From: Reyranellaceae bacterium
Lineage (GTDB): Bacteria > Pseudomonadota > Alphaproteobacteria > Reyranellales > Reyranellaceae
DNA: 64,000 nucleotides
Direction of reading: 5' to 3'
Assembly: GCA_022844045.1 (NCBI GenBank)
Contig: JALHMM010000004.1
Span: 62,001 to 126,000, forward strand
How positions within the stretch are numbered: the stretch's first letter is position 1; each line of letters opens with the position of its first letter. Under the pieces are notes generated by a model. It had not been told where the DNA came from and made no database searches. It was given only the letters and a program-made list of their open reading frames with translations. Of this stretch, positions 26,402 through 33,268 are shown one piece after another. Position numbers and translations under genes: made by a program.

Positions 26402-27900
26402 GCGAGGCGAACTCAGCGCCCCGTGCCAACCGGGTCGGTATCACGGCGTCGGTCATGCTCGCGACGACGATCTATGCCCTCGATAGTACGATTGCGAACG
26501 TCGCCCTCCCGCACATGCAAGGGAGCCTGAACGCCACGCGCGATCAGGTTTCGTGGGCGGTGACCTCGTTCGTGGCGGCGATGGCGATCATGACACTCCC
26601 GATCGGCTTCCTAGCGCAGAAGTTCGGGCGACGCCGCGTCTTTCTCAGCTGCATTTTAGGGTTTACCGCCAGCTCGATGGCCTGTGGCGCCGCAGGCTCG
26701 CTCCCCGAAATGGTCCTGTATCGGATTATGCAGGGTGCATGTGGCGCCGCGATGGTACCGCTCTCGCAGGCGATCCTTCTCGATACATATCCGCCCGAAC
26801 GTCATGCCTCGGCGATGTCCATATGGGGCGTTGGCGTGATGGTCGGCCCGGTCCTCGGCCCCATCATCGGCGGCTGGTTGACCGACGCGTATAGCTGGCG
26901 CTGGGTTTTCTACATCAACCTGCCGTTCGGCGCCTTGGCGTTTCTCGGCATCATGGTCTTTCTCGGTGAGTCTCCGAAAAGGGAAGCCAGTTTCGACTGG
27001 TTTGGATTCATCGCGTTCGCGATCGCAGTGGGGGCATTGCAGCTGATGCTCGATCGCGGCGAAACGAATGGGTGGTTCGAATCCGGAGAAACCATCATCG
27101 AAGCCGCAACCGCCGGCGCGGCATTCTATGTCTTCGTCGTTCATCTGGCGACGGCGGAAAACCCTCTGGTTTCCTTGTCTATATTCAGGGATCGCAATTT
27201 TACTCTTTGCACCACGCTCATGCTGGTGGTTGGGATGGTGTTTCTCGGCAGCATGGTGTTGCTACCGCTGTTCTTGCAACAACTACGCGGTCTGACGGTC
27301 CTCGATACGGGCATCCTTCTCGCACCACGTGGCATCGGCATGATGGTGTCCATGGTGATCGCTGGCCGGATGTCCGGACGCATCGACTCCCGAATCTTGA
27401 TGTCCTTCGGCATGGTCATGGCCATGTATTCGATGTGGGCGACATCGGGGTTCGACATGACTGTCGACGATTGGCGGGTGACATGGACCGGGCTCTTGCA
27501 AGGCGGTGGGCTGGGTTTTGTGTTTGCCAGCAGCAGCGCCCTGGCCTTTCTCACCCTTCCAAGTCAATTCCGCCTGCAGGCGACGGGCCTCTACAGCCTT
27601 TTCCGGAATTTCGGAGGGAGCGTCGGCATCGCGATTTCGGTCGGTATGCTCGAGCATTTCGCAGCGGTCAACCGCGGAGAGCTGGGCGAGCGTCTCACAG
27701 CTTTTTCGCCCTGGTTCCGTAATCCCGAGGTGATGCCGTGGCTGCCCGCTGGCGCCGCCGGCGCGGCGATGCTCGATCTCGAGCTCGGTCGACAGGCGTT
27801 GATGATCGCTTACCTCAACGACTTCCTGCTCATGGCGGCAATTGGCTTCGTCGGCTTGCCACTGATTGCTCTGCTTCGCACACCGAAATCCATCCGCTAA
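26398..27900 (+). CDS. DHA2 (EmrB/QacA) family MFS drug efflux pump
   Basis: A 500-residue, 14-TM major facilitator. It has LDSTIANVALPHMQGSL (motif D1), KFGRRRVFLSC (motif A region) and GVGVMVGPVLGPIIGGWLTDAYSWRWVFYINLPFGAL (motif C), the last diagnostic for DHA2. A GTG start at 26398 overlaps the hlyD stop (GTGA). With HlyD it forms an EmrAB-like pump for hydrophobic toxins, perhaps pathway intermediates. Confidence 0.93.
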   Translation: MSEANSAPRANRVGITASVMLATTIYALDSTIANVALPHMQGSLNATRDQVSWAVTSFVAAMAIMTLPIGFLAQKFGRRRVFLSCILGFTASSMACGAAGSLPEMVLYRIMQGACGAAMVPLSQAILLDTYPPERHASAMSIWGVGVMVGPVLGPIIGGWLTDAYSWRWVFYINLPFGALAFLGIMVFLGESPKREASFDWFGFIAFAIAVGALQLMLDRGETNGWFESGETIIEAATAGAAFYVFVVHLATAENPLVSLSIFRDRNFTLCTTLMLVVGMVFLGSMVLLPLFLQQLRGLTVLDTGILLAPRGIGMMVSMVIAGRMSGRIDSRILMSFGMVMAMYSMWATSGFDMTVDDWRVTWTGLLQGGGLGFVFASSSALAFLTLPSQFRLQATGLYSLFRNFGGSVGIAISVGMLEHFAAVNRGELGERLTAFSPWFRNPEVMPWLPAGAAGAAMLDLELGRQALMIAYLNDFLLMAAIGFVGLPLIALLRTPKSIR

Positions 27901-28227
27901 GCATAGATTTATCGATAGATTGGCAACGTATCCCTGAAGGCAGCACGATCTGAAGAACTGGAAGTACGCCAGCTTTTCATGCCGCAAAGGCCGAGCGATC
28001 GGGGCTAGATTCTGTCACCCTTTTCACCCGCCGCCCCTTGTCGATGTTTGATGGCGGGAGCAAGAGTCTCGTCGGCCTCGAGGCCGGCTATATCCGCCCC
28101 CAGGGCGACTCGATACTGAGGGTCGATACGTTGATATCGCCGCCGCGGCGAGACAGCACGAGGACGTCGCTTCACCTGTGGTTCGACGTAAGGGCACAGC
28201 CGGCACATCGGGCAGTCGGGGATTCAC
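27901..28227. other. Intergenic region, no gene recognised
   Basis: No ORF here resembles a protein and no clear hairpin was seen. The stretch separates the efflux operon from a truncated PTS gene, and base composition changes shortly after it. It probably contains or adjoins the junction between chromosome and mobile element. Confidence 0.4.
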
Positions 28228-28368
28228 ATGATCGGCATGGTGCTGGTGACGCACGGCGGGTTAGCGCGCGAATTCCTCGCAGTACTGGAGCATGTAGTTG
28301 GTCCGCAGAAGCAGGCGGCCTTTGTTCTCGCGCGTGTCGCGGCCGGGGAGCGCCCCCAAGCATCATAA
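28228..28368 (+). pseudogene. Truncated PTS EIIA (mannose-type) gene
   Basis: The first 29 codons, MIGMVLVTHGGLAREFLAVL then EHVVGPQKQ, match the N-terminus of the alphaproteobacterial EIIA-Man protein, with the phosphoryl-accepting His9 in VTHG. After GPQKQ the sequence turns into an unrelated 17-codon tail ending at TAA 28366-28368, where about 100 further residues are expected. The usual neighbours (hprK, rapZ, HPr) are missing. The gene was cut by an insertion or deletion at about 28315, marking a rearranged junction. Confidence 0.7.
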
Positions 28369-29021
28369 TCGTTTTACATTTAAGGATGCCTCATCAGCCG
28401 AGTTCGAGGGGGCGCTCGGCTGTGCGACAGCCATCCTTGACAAGGAAAAGGCCGGGACACATAGTTCCGTCGCTCACCTACGTTTTTCGCGATGGCCGTC
28501 AGCCAGTGCGGAAGCCAACGACCCCGAGGCGACAACCTCGGGTTTTTTTATGTTGGCGCTGCGGCGACTCTCGGTCCCAGCTCGGTGGTATCAAGATACA
28601 GCGATGGAAAAACGAAACAAAAGTCGAATCATACATCATTGATCTGATTCAACTCGCCGGCGAGCTTTTGGCTGATGATAATTGGCGTCGAAATTTAGAC
28701 CGTGTCACCGCCGTGGCCTCTGAGGACTGCTGCGACGGCAAGCTGACTCGCCTCATGTCACAGCGTGTTGCGGCATGTCTGCACGGGTTGAAGCGGCATC
28801 CTCCGGTCGTCAGTGCGAATGGCGATGCCAAGCTGATCGTGTGGCGGCTATCCGTCGAAGCCGGGCGCGGTTCCGCTTCCGGTTCATTGAGACCTCAGAT
28901 GGATGTGAGGGAACGCGGCGCTATGCCGGGTCCACTTCCCATTGTACCGCGTCGGTCGCTTCGCCTGGTCGAGCCGGGGGACAACCATTTCCTGCGCGCG
29001 CATGAATGGTCATGCAAGAGG
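28369..29021. other. Left part of the mobile element, no recognised gene
   Basis: About 650 bp with a plus-strand terminator at 28523-28549. A plus-strand open frame at about 28600-29160 (containing ESYIIDLIQLAGELLADDNW) reads partly protein-like but lacks a convincing start and known homology. The left end of the element should lie here or further left; I found no copy of the tRNA-Arg att sequence. Confidence 0.4.
28523..28549 (+). terminator. Rho-independent terminator
   Basis: Stem CCCGAGG, loop CGACAA, stem CCTCGGG, then seven T. No gene assigned upstream on the plus strand explains it, so it may end an unrecognised small transcript of 28.37-28.52 kb. Confidence 0.75.
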
Positions 29022-29044
29022 AAGCCCCGCAGAATGCAGGGCTT
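29022..29044 (-). terminator. Hairpin terminator after the 29168-29377 gene
   Basis: The minus strand reads AAGCCCTGCATTCTGCGGGG then CTTCC; the stem of 8-9 bp has a 3-nt loop and a pyrimidine-rich tail. It lies about 120 bp after the last minus-strand gene. Confidence 0.5.
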
Positions 29045-29167
29045 AGGAACGCTCCACTCGATCAAAGGATCATCCGAATTGCGCGCGTGGATGGGAGCTA
29101 GGATGCACGGCTCATGGCCGTGTCCTTTGAACGGGGTTGGGTTACTTCGCCTTCCCGTCTAGGCGCA

Positions 29168-29377
29168 TCACTGCGGAAGCTGATGAGGCTCATCCCGCTT
29201 TGCGATCTCACGGCCTAGTTGCCGCGCGATCATCAGGGTTACGGAGGCGACGGAGCTGTACGGCCCGTGCCAGTCGTCCTCCGCGTAGGTCTTCCGGTAG
29301 AACAGGCCGCGTGGCCTCACTTCGACCGAGAAGCCTGCGAGGGCGTAGACCCGCTTGGCGTTGCTGATCATGCGCAC
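29168..29377 (-). CDS. Small hypothetical protein of the mobile element
   Basis: A 69-residue protein (MRMISNAKRVYALAGFSVEV and so on, with WHGPYSSVASVTLMIARQLG). It starts by overlapping the end of the DUF932 gene by 10 bp, so the two are translationally coupled. There is no domain I can name and no cysteines. The family is unknown; such small partners often follow DUF932 genes in plasmids and phages. Confidence 0.55.
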   Translation of the reverse strand: MRMISNAKRVYALAGFSVEVRPRGLFYRKTYAEDDWHGPYSSVASVTLMIARQLGREIAKRDEPHQLPQ

Positions 29378-30075
29378 ACCGCGTCGATGATGGTGTGGAG
29401 ATCGGCCGTGGCCTTCGGGTTCTCCGCGACCTTGCCGGTCAAGGCAAACGTCGCGGCATTGAAGAGACGCCAGCCGGTCTTGCCGCCCCAGTCATGAGCG
29501 GGGCGCTGCCACTGCTCATGTACGTCGGCGATCCTCTGCACGCCAATTATCTCCTGCCTAAACATCTCCATGATGGCGTGATCGGCCCGCTCGTCGGCAA
29601 CATCGGTTGCCTGGTAGCGGTCGATCTTCACCTTCTGCGCTTCGCGATGCGTGGCGAGCGGTTCCACGATCTCGCCGATGAGACCGGGGAGGTCGCGCTT
29701 GAGGTTGAGCGTGTGCTTGCGCTTGATGACGTGATCGCCGGCGAAGGCGAGGTTGTCACAGACGAAGACACGCGAGCCGAAGCTGATGCCGACCGGGAAC
29801 TTCTTGTCGTGCGAGTTCCGCAAGCCGACCATATCGTCGTAGCCGGTGTACGGGCTCTTGAGGCAGAGGACGCCGAAGAAACGGGCGCCGTCCGGCGTGA
29901 TGCCGAAGTGCTGATCCGTCACCTGGTGCCCGTAGTACCCGAGGGCGTGGGCCACGAGATCGACCACGCGGAAGTGCGGGATCGGGACGTGGGTTGCGGT
30001 TGGTTCGGGTAGAGCGAGCTCGCGGAGAGCTCCGTATTCGACCGGGTTAGCCCCGGCATGCAGTATCAGTGACAA
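29368..30075 (-). CDS. DUF932 phage/plasmid-like protein
   Basis: About 235 residues. It shows the DUF932 core THVPIPHFRVVDLVAHALGYYGHQV, GARFFGVLCLKSPYTGYDDMVGLRNSHDKKFPVGISFGSR then VFVCDNLAFAGDHVIKRKHT, and the C-terminal WRLFNAATFALTGKVAENPKATADLHTIID. The TTG at 30075 (reading MSLILHAGANPV) has GAGGAGAGG upstream and gives the usual N-terminus; an ATG at 30102 is the alternative. DUF932 proteins occur on plasmids, phages and integrative elements, where their role is not established. Confidence 0.88.
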   Translation of the reverse strand: MSLILHAGANPVEYGALRELALPEPTATHVPIPHFRVVDLVAHALGYYGHQVTDQHFGITPDGARFFGVLCLKSPYTGYDDMVGLRNSHDKKFPVGISFGSRVFVCDNLAFAGDHVIKRKHTLNLKRDLPGLIGEIVEPLATHREAQKVKIDRYQATDVADERADHAIMEMFRQEIIGVQRIADVHEQWQRPAHDWGGKTGWRLFNAATFALTGKVAENPKATADLHTIIDAVCA

Positions 30076-30151
30076 GGAACCTCTCCTCTTCGCTAAGAAC
30101 ACTCGGCTGAGTGCTCTATGGCGAGGGGGAGTGGGTGCTGCTTACAGTGTA

Positions 30152-30568
30152 CTACACACCGTCAATGATCCGCTTCCGGCTGGTCTCATATTCGTCTGCG
30201 GTGATGAGGTCTTTTCCCCGGAGCACCTGGAGCTCTGTCAGTCGCTCCTCTGTACACTTCGCTTCCGGGCGGTGAAGGCGTGGAGGTTAACCTTTGGCAT
30301 AGTCCACTTGATCTCAGGTAGACCCATAGAGAGATATGCTAGTCCTGCGTGGAGCCAAGCGACGAGCACCTGTGCGACATACATGCCGTCACAATGCGCC
30401 TGGTATCCTCGGCATTCAAAAAACAGGGCGCGGACCGCTAATACCAACAACGATGCCAACAACGATGATGTGCCACCAGGCGCGATTAAAGAACGCGGCT
30501 AAGGCGTACATCAGTCCGAATGAGAGAAAGATACTCCCGACATCGAAGAAGAGCGCGATTTCAAGCAT
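30152..30568 (-). pseudogene. Small membrane protein with SHOCT-like tail, broken reading frame
   Basis: Minus-strand coding signal runs through this stretch in more than one frame. It begins MLEIALFFDVGSIFLSFGLMYALAAF (ATG 30568), a TM segment ending at 30416. A second frame from TTG 30462 continues with LASLLVLAVRALFFE and ends at 30238. The end, stop at 30152-30154, reads ERLTELQVLRGKDLITADEY then ETSRKRIIDGV, a SHOCT-type helix pair, but has no start codon of its own. A tandem ATCGTTGTTGG duplication sits at the first overlap. Either it is a frameshifted gene or two short ORFs beside a fragment; the first is more likely. Confidence 0.45.
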
Positions 30569-30594
30569 GGTGTCCCCCCGTTGGCGAGCATACC

Positions 30595-30622
30595 AAAAAA
30601 AAGCCCCGCCGAAGCGGGGCCT
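30595..30622 (-). terminator. Rho-independent terminator
   Basis: On the minus strand GCCCCGC-TTCG-GCGGGGC is followed by nine T. It lies between the 57-residue basic protein gene and the small membrane protein gene and ends the former. Confidence 0.85.
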
Positions 30623-30691
30623 TGAAAGTGGGGTAGCTTTACTGGCGCCACCAGAGTTTTGCATCCTTCCAGATGCCTTGCTGATCGGGCA

Positions 30692-30865
30692 TTAGGCCCG
30701 TGCCCTTCGCACGAGCTCCTTGGCGGTGCGTACCCAGATGCCCTTGCTCATCTTGTGGCCGGAGCTCTTGGGCTGCTTGTCGCGGCGCGGCGTCTTGATG
30801 TACGCTTTGTGGAAGCCGGCGGCGTCCGACTTGGACCAGGTGAAGAGCCAATTTTTTTTCGACAT
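30692..30865 (-). CDS. Small basic hypothetical protein
   Basis: A 57-residue protein (MSKKNWLFTWSKSDAAGFHK ... GHKMSKGIWVRTAKELVRRARA) rich in Lys and Arg. AGAAGGAGGACGAC stands immediately before the ATG, an unusually strong ribosome site. A terminator follows at 30595-30622, so it is a single-gene unit. It may bind nucleic acid, judging only from charge. No family was recognised. Confidence 0.65.
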   Translation of the reverse strand: MSKKNWLFTWSKSDAAGFHKAYIKTPRRDKQPKSSGHKMSKGIWVRTAKELVRRARA

Positions 30866-30989
30866 GTCGTCCTCCTTCTGTGATGGACGACACGCAAGCT
30901 AAGCGCATTTTGAACCGAGTCACGATGTCCATACGGCCCTGAGCGGCATGTGCGCTATGGAGCGTCTTGGTGCGTCATCACGAAATGTT

Positions 30990-31020
30990 AAAAAGAAACC
31001 CCCGCACGATGGCGGGGGTC
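30990..31020 (-). terminator. Rho-independent terminator
   Basis: On the minus strand GACCCCCGCCATCGTGCGGG continues GGTTTCTTTTTAAC; the stem is CCCCCGC/GCGGGGG with a T-rich tail. It ends the operon of small genes that reads 32077 to about 31123. Confidence 0.85.
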
Positions 31021-31122
31021 TCAATGTCTGCGTTAGGTGCTCATGCAAGCGCGGGTCACGATCCCAGAGAGCGTTACCGGTCGTGTCTCCGCGGTGCGAG
31101 CTCGCGCAGGCTCCGTCAGTCG

Positions 31123-31687
31123 CTACCAACTCGACGAATAGAAGATGCCGTTAACCAATCCCTCCTTGATGTCCGTCAACATTTGAGCGGCCCAAGCGCG
31201 CGTGCGTACCACCTCTTCGAGAATACCATTCGTCGTACTCTGGTAAGCCGAAAAAGCAGCCCTCTCTCGTCGGGAGCAATGCCTTTGCTACGGTCGCGTC
31301 TTCGATCACCTTGCCGGGTTCCCGCTGGTAAATCCGCTCTCGGTTTTCGTTGTACGTGTAGCCGTTCGCAACCATTCCATCGACGAGCTTTGATGCTGCA
31401 ATCACTTTCTCGCAGACCTCTAGTAGCTCACGAATTTTCTCTGGTTTAACGCGGCACTCACCACAATCATCAACGCCACTCTGCACATTGTCGACGAACC
31501 ATCCGTGGATCTGATTCGCTTTACGCCATTCCATCACTTCTTCATCGACGCTTGATATACGATCTGTCTGGAGACCTGCGACGGGCTTGCCGCCGCGAAA
31601 GACACGAACCGAGTAACGCTTCTCTGGAGATTCGTGGTCCCATTGCTTCACATAATGCCTCCTGTGCGCGTACATATCTAAGCCCAT
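31123..31687 (-). pseudogene. Phage-type MGLDMY-family protein with C-terminal frameshift
   Basis: The uninterrupted frame (31151-31687, 178 residues) begins MGLDMYAHRRHYVKQWD, the signature of a family common in phages, and has FRGGKPVAGLQTDRISS and EVMEWRKANQIHGWFVDNVQ. After YDEWYS it ends in an unlikely Arg/Gly-rich tail. In another frame the same DNA continues EEVVRTRAWAAQMLTDIKEG then LVNGIFYSSSW and stops at 31123-31125. An ending of the type FYYxSSW is what this family normally shows. A one-base slip near 31210 therefore breaks or mis-reads the C-terminus. Confidence 0.7.
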
Positions 31688-31872
31688 AGTCTTTCGATTA
31701 GTTCCTTGGTCGCTGCGTCTCCGTGGCAGCGCAAGTACGCTATTAAGTTTTCCGTTCTCTCAGCAAACGTGTTCGCATCGAGCGGACGGTCGTTCGTAGA
31801 GACGATCTCTACAGCTTCTTTGAGCAATTCGATTGCTCGCTCGTGAAAGTAGTCTTGTATGTGTCCTTTCAT
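31678..31872 (-). CDS. Small hypothetical protein
   Basis: A 64-residue helical protein (MKGHIQDYFHERAIELLKEA, then VEIVSTNDRPLDANTFAERTENLIAYLRCHGDAATKELIERLWA). Its last codons overlap the start of the MGLDMY gene by 10 bp, and it lies 10 bp after the 31883-32077 gene, so all three are one operon. No family was recognised. Confidence 0.6.
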   Translation of the reverse strand: MKGHIQDYFHERAIELLKEAVEIVSTNDRPLDANTFAERTENLIAYLRCHGDAATKELIERLWA

Positions 31873-31882
31873 CGTCCTTTTG

Positions 31883-32077
31883 TTAGAGTTTAATTTTGCT
31901 GAGGTCAGCCCGACCGTCTTTGATCATTTCCACTAAGAGTGCATCACCCTTCTCACTCACGAAATCGACAAACTCGATTTCGCCGAAGCCGCACACGCAA
32001 TCTCCCGGATGCACGTACCGGAATTGCTGTAAGCGGTAGTCGACGGTGTACCCCTTGTACGTTGGCAGTAGTCCCAT
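31883..32077 (-). CDS. Small hypothetical protein
   Basis: A 64-residue protein (MGLLPTYKGYTVDYRLQQFR and so on, with EIEFVDFVSEKGDALLVEMI), mixed alpha/beta by composition. An AAAGGACT sequence precedes the ATG. It is the first good gene of the minus-strand small-gene operon. The pattern YKGYTVDYRLQQFRYV resembles short phage proteins, but I cannot name a family. Confidence 0.6.
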   Translation of the reverse strand: MGLLPTYKGYTVDYRLQQFRYVHPGDCVCGFGEIEFVDFVSEKGDALLVEMIKDGRADLSKIKL

Positions 32078-32088
32078 AGTCCTTTCGG

Positions 32089-32214
32089 TTAGCTGTTAAA
32101 GTGCCGGGGCTTGATCCAGCACCGGAAGCCTGCCTCTTTTCCGGCATCTGAGTCACCGGGCGGCAAGGGCGTCTTGAGCGCTCCTGGGCGGTATGAGCGC
32201 TCCTGGTCACTCAC
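32089..32214 (-). CDS. Possible 41-residue peptide
   Basis: A GTG-started frame reads MSDQERSYRPGALKTPLPPG, then DSDAGKEAGFRCWIKPRHFNS. It has no clear ribosome site, follows the terminator at 32223-32247 and precedes the small-gene operon by 12 bp. Coding potential is only suggested by its ordinary amino-acid composition. Confidence 0.25.
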   Translation of the reverse strand: MSDQERSYRPGALKTPLPPGDSDAGKEAGFRCWIKPRHFNS

Positions 32215-32222
32215 CACTAAAT

Positions 32223-32247
32223 AAAAAAAACCCCCAATAGCGGGGGC
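32223..32247 (-). terminator. Rho-independent terminator after the primase-like gene
   Basis: On the minus strand AAGCCCCCGCTATTGGGGG is followed by a run of eight T. It lies about 60 bp after the stop codon at 32307. Confidence 0.85.
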
Positions 32248-32306
32248 TTATTCGATCGCAGGGGAGCTTCTTTACGTCTCCTTATCCTGCTCCTCGGGAG
32301 CTGTGG

Positions 32307-32963
32307 TCACGCTCTGCGCGGCAGTGCGACCACGTTTGTCGGTGCTGGTATCCAGCGCGGGGGGATTTTGAGGCTCTCGCCCTTGCGGAAACCGAGCCAT
32401 CCCGCGACCTGGCCGGTGGGCCAGCGCACGGGGATGTAGAGCCACTTCTGTTGAGGGTGAAAGCCGAACGCGAGCTCCTTCGCCATCGCTTCATCGAGGC
32501 CGAGCTCGCGGAGGTCTTCGTGATAGACGAGACGCGACGCGAACTTATCCGGATCAAAGGCGTACGTTGACGCCTGCGGTGCTTGACGAGGATTCGCCGG
32601 AACAGTATCCCTATCGGGAACGGTCTCCCTGTGGGATTTGGTATCCCTATCGGGAACCACTGTTCCGAATTGCTCCTTGATGAAGTGCGCAGCCTCTTGC
32701 TGGCTGAGCTCCATGCAGTGAGCAACGAGGCCGATGCGGTCTCCTCCTTCATTCGTCGCCCAACACTTGAAGACGCCCATCGTCTGACTGCGGTTCGCCA
32801 TTGCGCTTGGCGTGATCGAGAGCGTGCGATCGTCGCCATCATGCACCGGACACTTGCACCTCATGTTCGCGGTGCCTTTGACCGGCAGATTGAGCATGCG
32901 CACGAGATCGATGATCTCGGCGAGCGGATAGACCGTCTGGAAGTCGAGATACGGCAGCTTCAT
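32307..32963 (-). CDS. CHC2-type primase zinc-finger protein, no TOPRIM domain
   Basis: A 218-residue protein. The N-terminal part resembles the DnaG CHC2 zinc domain: MRCKCPVHDGDDRTLSI, then VFKCWATNEGGDRIGLVAHC with C38, H41 and C67 as likely ligands. The middle contains a short repeat (VPDRDT twice, with SHRET between). The C-terminal half (LGLDEAMAKELAFGFHPQQK) resembles the segment that precedes TOPRIM in plasmid primases, but the catalytic TOPRIM and helicase parts are absent. GGAGGAGG precedes the ATG. It may act in replication of the excised element or be a remnant of a larger primase. Confidence 0.75.
   Translation of the reverse strand: MKLPYLDFQTVYPLAEIIDLVRMLNLPVKGTANMRCKCPVHDGDDRTLSITPSAMANRSQTMGVFKCWATNEGGDRIGLVAHCMELSQQEAAHFIKEQFGTVVPDRDTKSHRETVPDRDTVPANPRQAPQASTYAFDPDKFASRLVYHEDLRELGLDEAMAKELAFGFHPQQKWLYIPVRWPTGQVAGWLGFRKGESLKIPPRWIPAPTNVVALPRRA
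32605..32658. repeat. Three 18-bp tandem repeats inside the primase-like gene
   Basis: Units GTATCCCTATCGGGAACG, GTCTCCCTGTGGGATTTG and GTATCCCTATCGGGAACC lie head to tail. Each contains a small palindrome of the type TCCC-N3-GGGA. Units 1 and 3 differ at only one base. They encode the hexapeptide repeats of the protein and look iteron-like. Confidence 0.7.
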
Positions 32964-33048
32964 CACCTCCTCCGTATGAACAGCCTGTCCTCATTTTAGC
33001 ATTTAACTAGATGGTATAGTGAGGATAGGCACAGAAGAGGAGGACCGC

Positions 33049-33231
33049 ATGTCTACTGGCCGTAAGCCCGATTTCCGGGCATTCGTCTCGCGCAAGAACG
33101 GCGACAAAACCTACTACAACGAGATCGGTGTGGCCTGGCACGTCGGCAGCGACGGCATCTCGATCAAGCTTCATGCTCTGCCGACTGATGGCGAGCTCGT
33201 GCTATTCCCGCCGAAAGCCGACGACAAGTAG
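33049..33231 (+). CDS. Small conserved plasmid/phage-type protein
   Basis: A 60-residue protein (MSTGRKPDFRAFVSRKNGDK, then TYYNEIGVAWHVGSDGISIKLHALPTDGELVLFPPKADDK). It belongs to a small family seen on plasmids and integrative elements, whose members share the pattern KPxF...W..IG.AW......I.L.ALP.DG.. as I recall it; the function is unknown. ATG 33049 has AGGAGGACCGC upstream; the ORF also extends to 33019. It is the only clear plus-strand gene of the element, and a -10-like TATAGT lies about 33 bp upstream. Confidence 0.65.
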   Translation: MSTGRKPDFRAFVSRKNGDKTYYNEIGVAWHVGSDGISIKLHALPTDGELVLFPPKADDK

Positions 33232-33241
33232 CGTTGAGCAC

Positions 33242-33268
33242 ACCGCGTCCCTCATGGGGCGCGGTTTT
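33242..33268 (+). terminator. Rho-independent terminator between convergent genes
   Basis: ACCGCGTCCC-TCAT-GGGGCG then CGGTTTT forms a stem of about 9 bp followed by four T. It lies right after the plus-strand 60-residue gene and touches the end of the convergent 33267-34226 gene, so it may work in both directions. Confidence 0.7.

Noticed and set aside
27072-27090. GGTTCGAATCC as a possible tRNA T-loop and left att site
   Set aside because: It lies inside the MFS pump coding sequence, and neither the acceptor end nor the anticodon part of the tRNA-Arg fragment is present around it.
28038-29162. 374-codon plus-strand open frame
   Set aside because: No consistent composition or recognisable domain; it crosses the terminator at 28523 and the truncated PTS gene in a different frame.
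32605-32658. CRISPR array
   Set aside because: Three 18-bp units directly adjoin without unique spacers, are in frame with a gene, and no cas genes are present.
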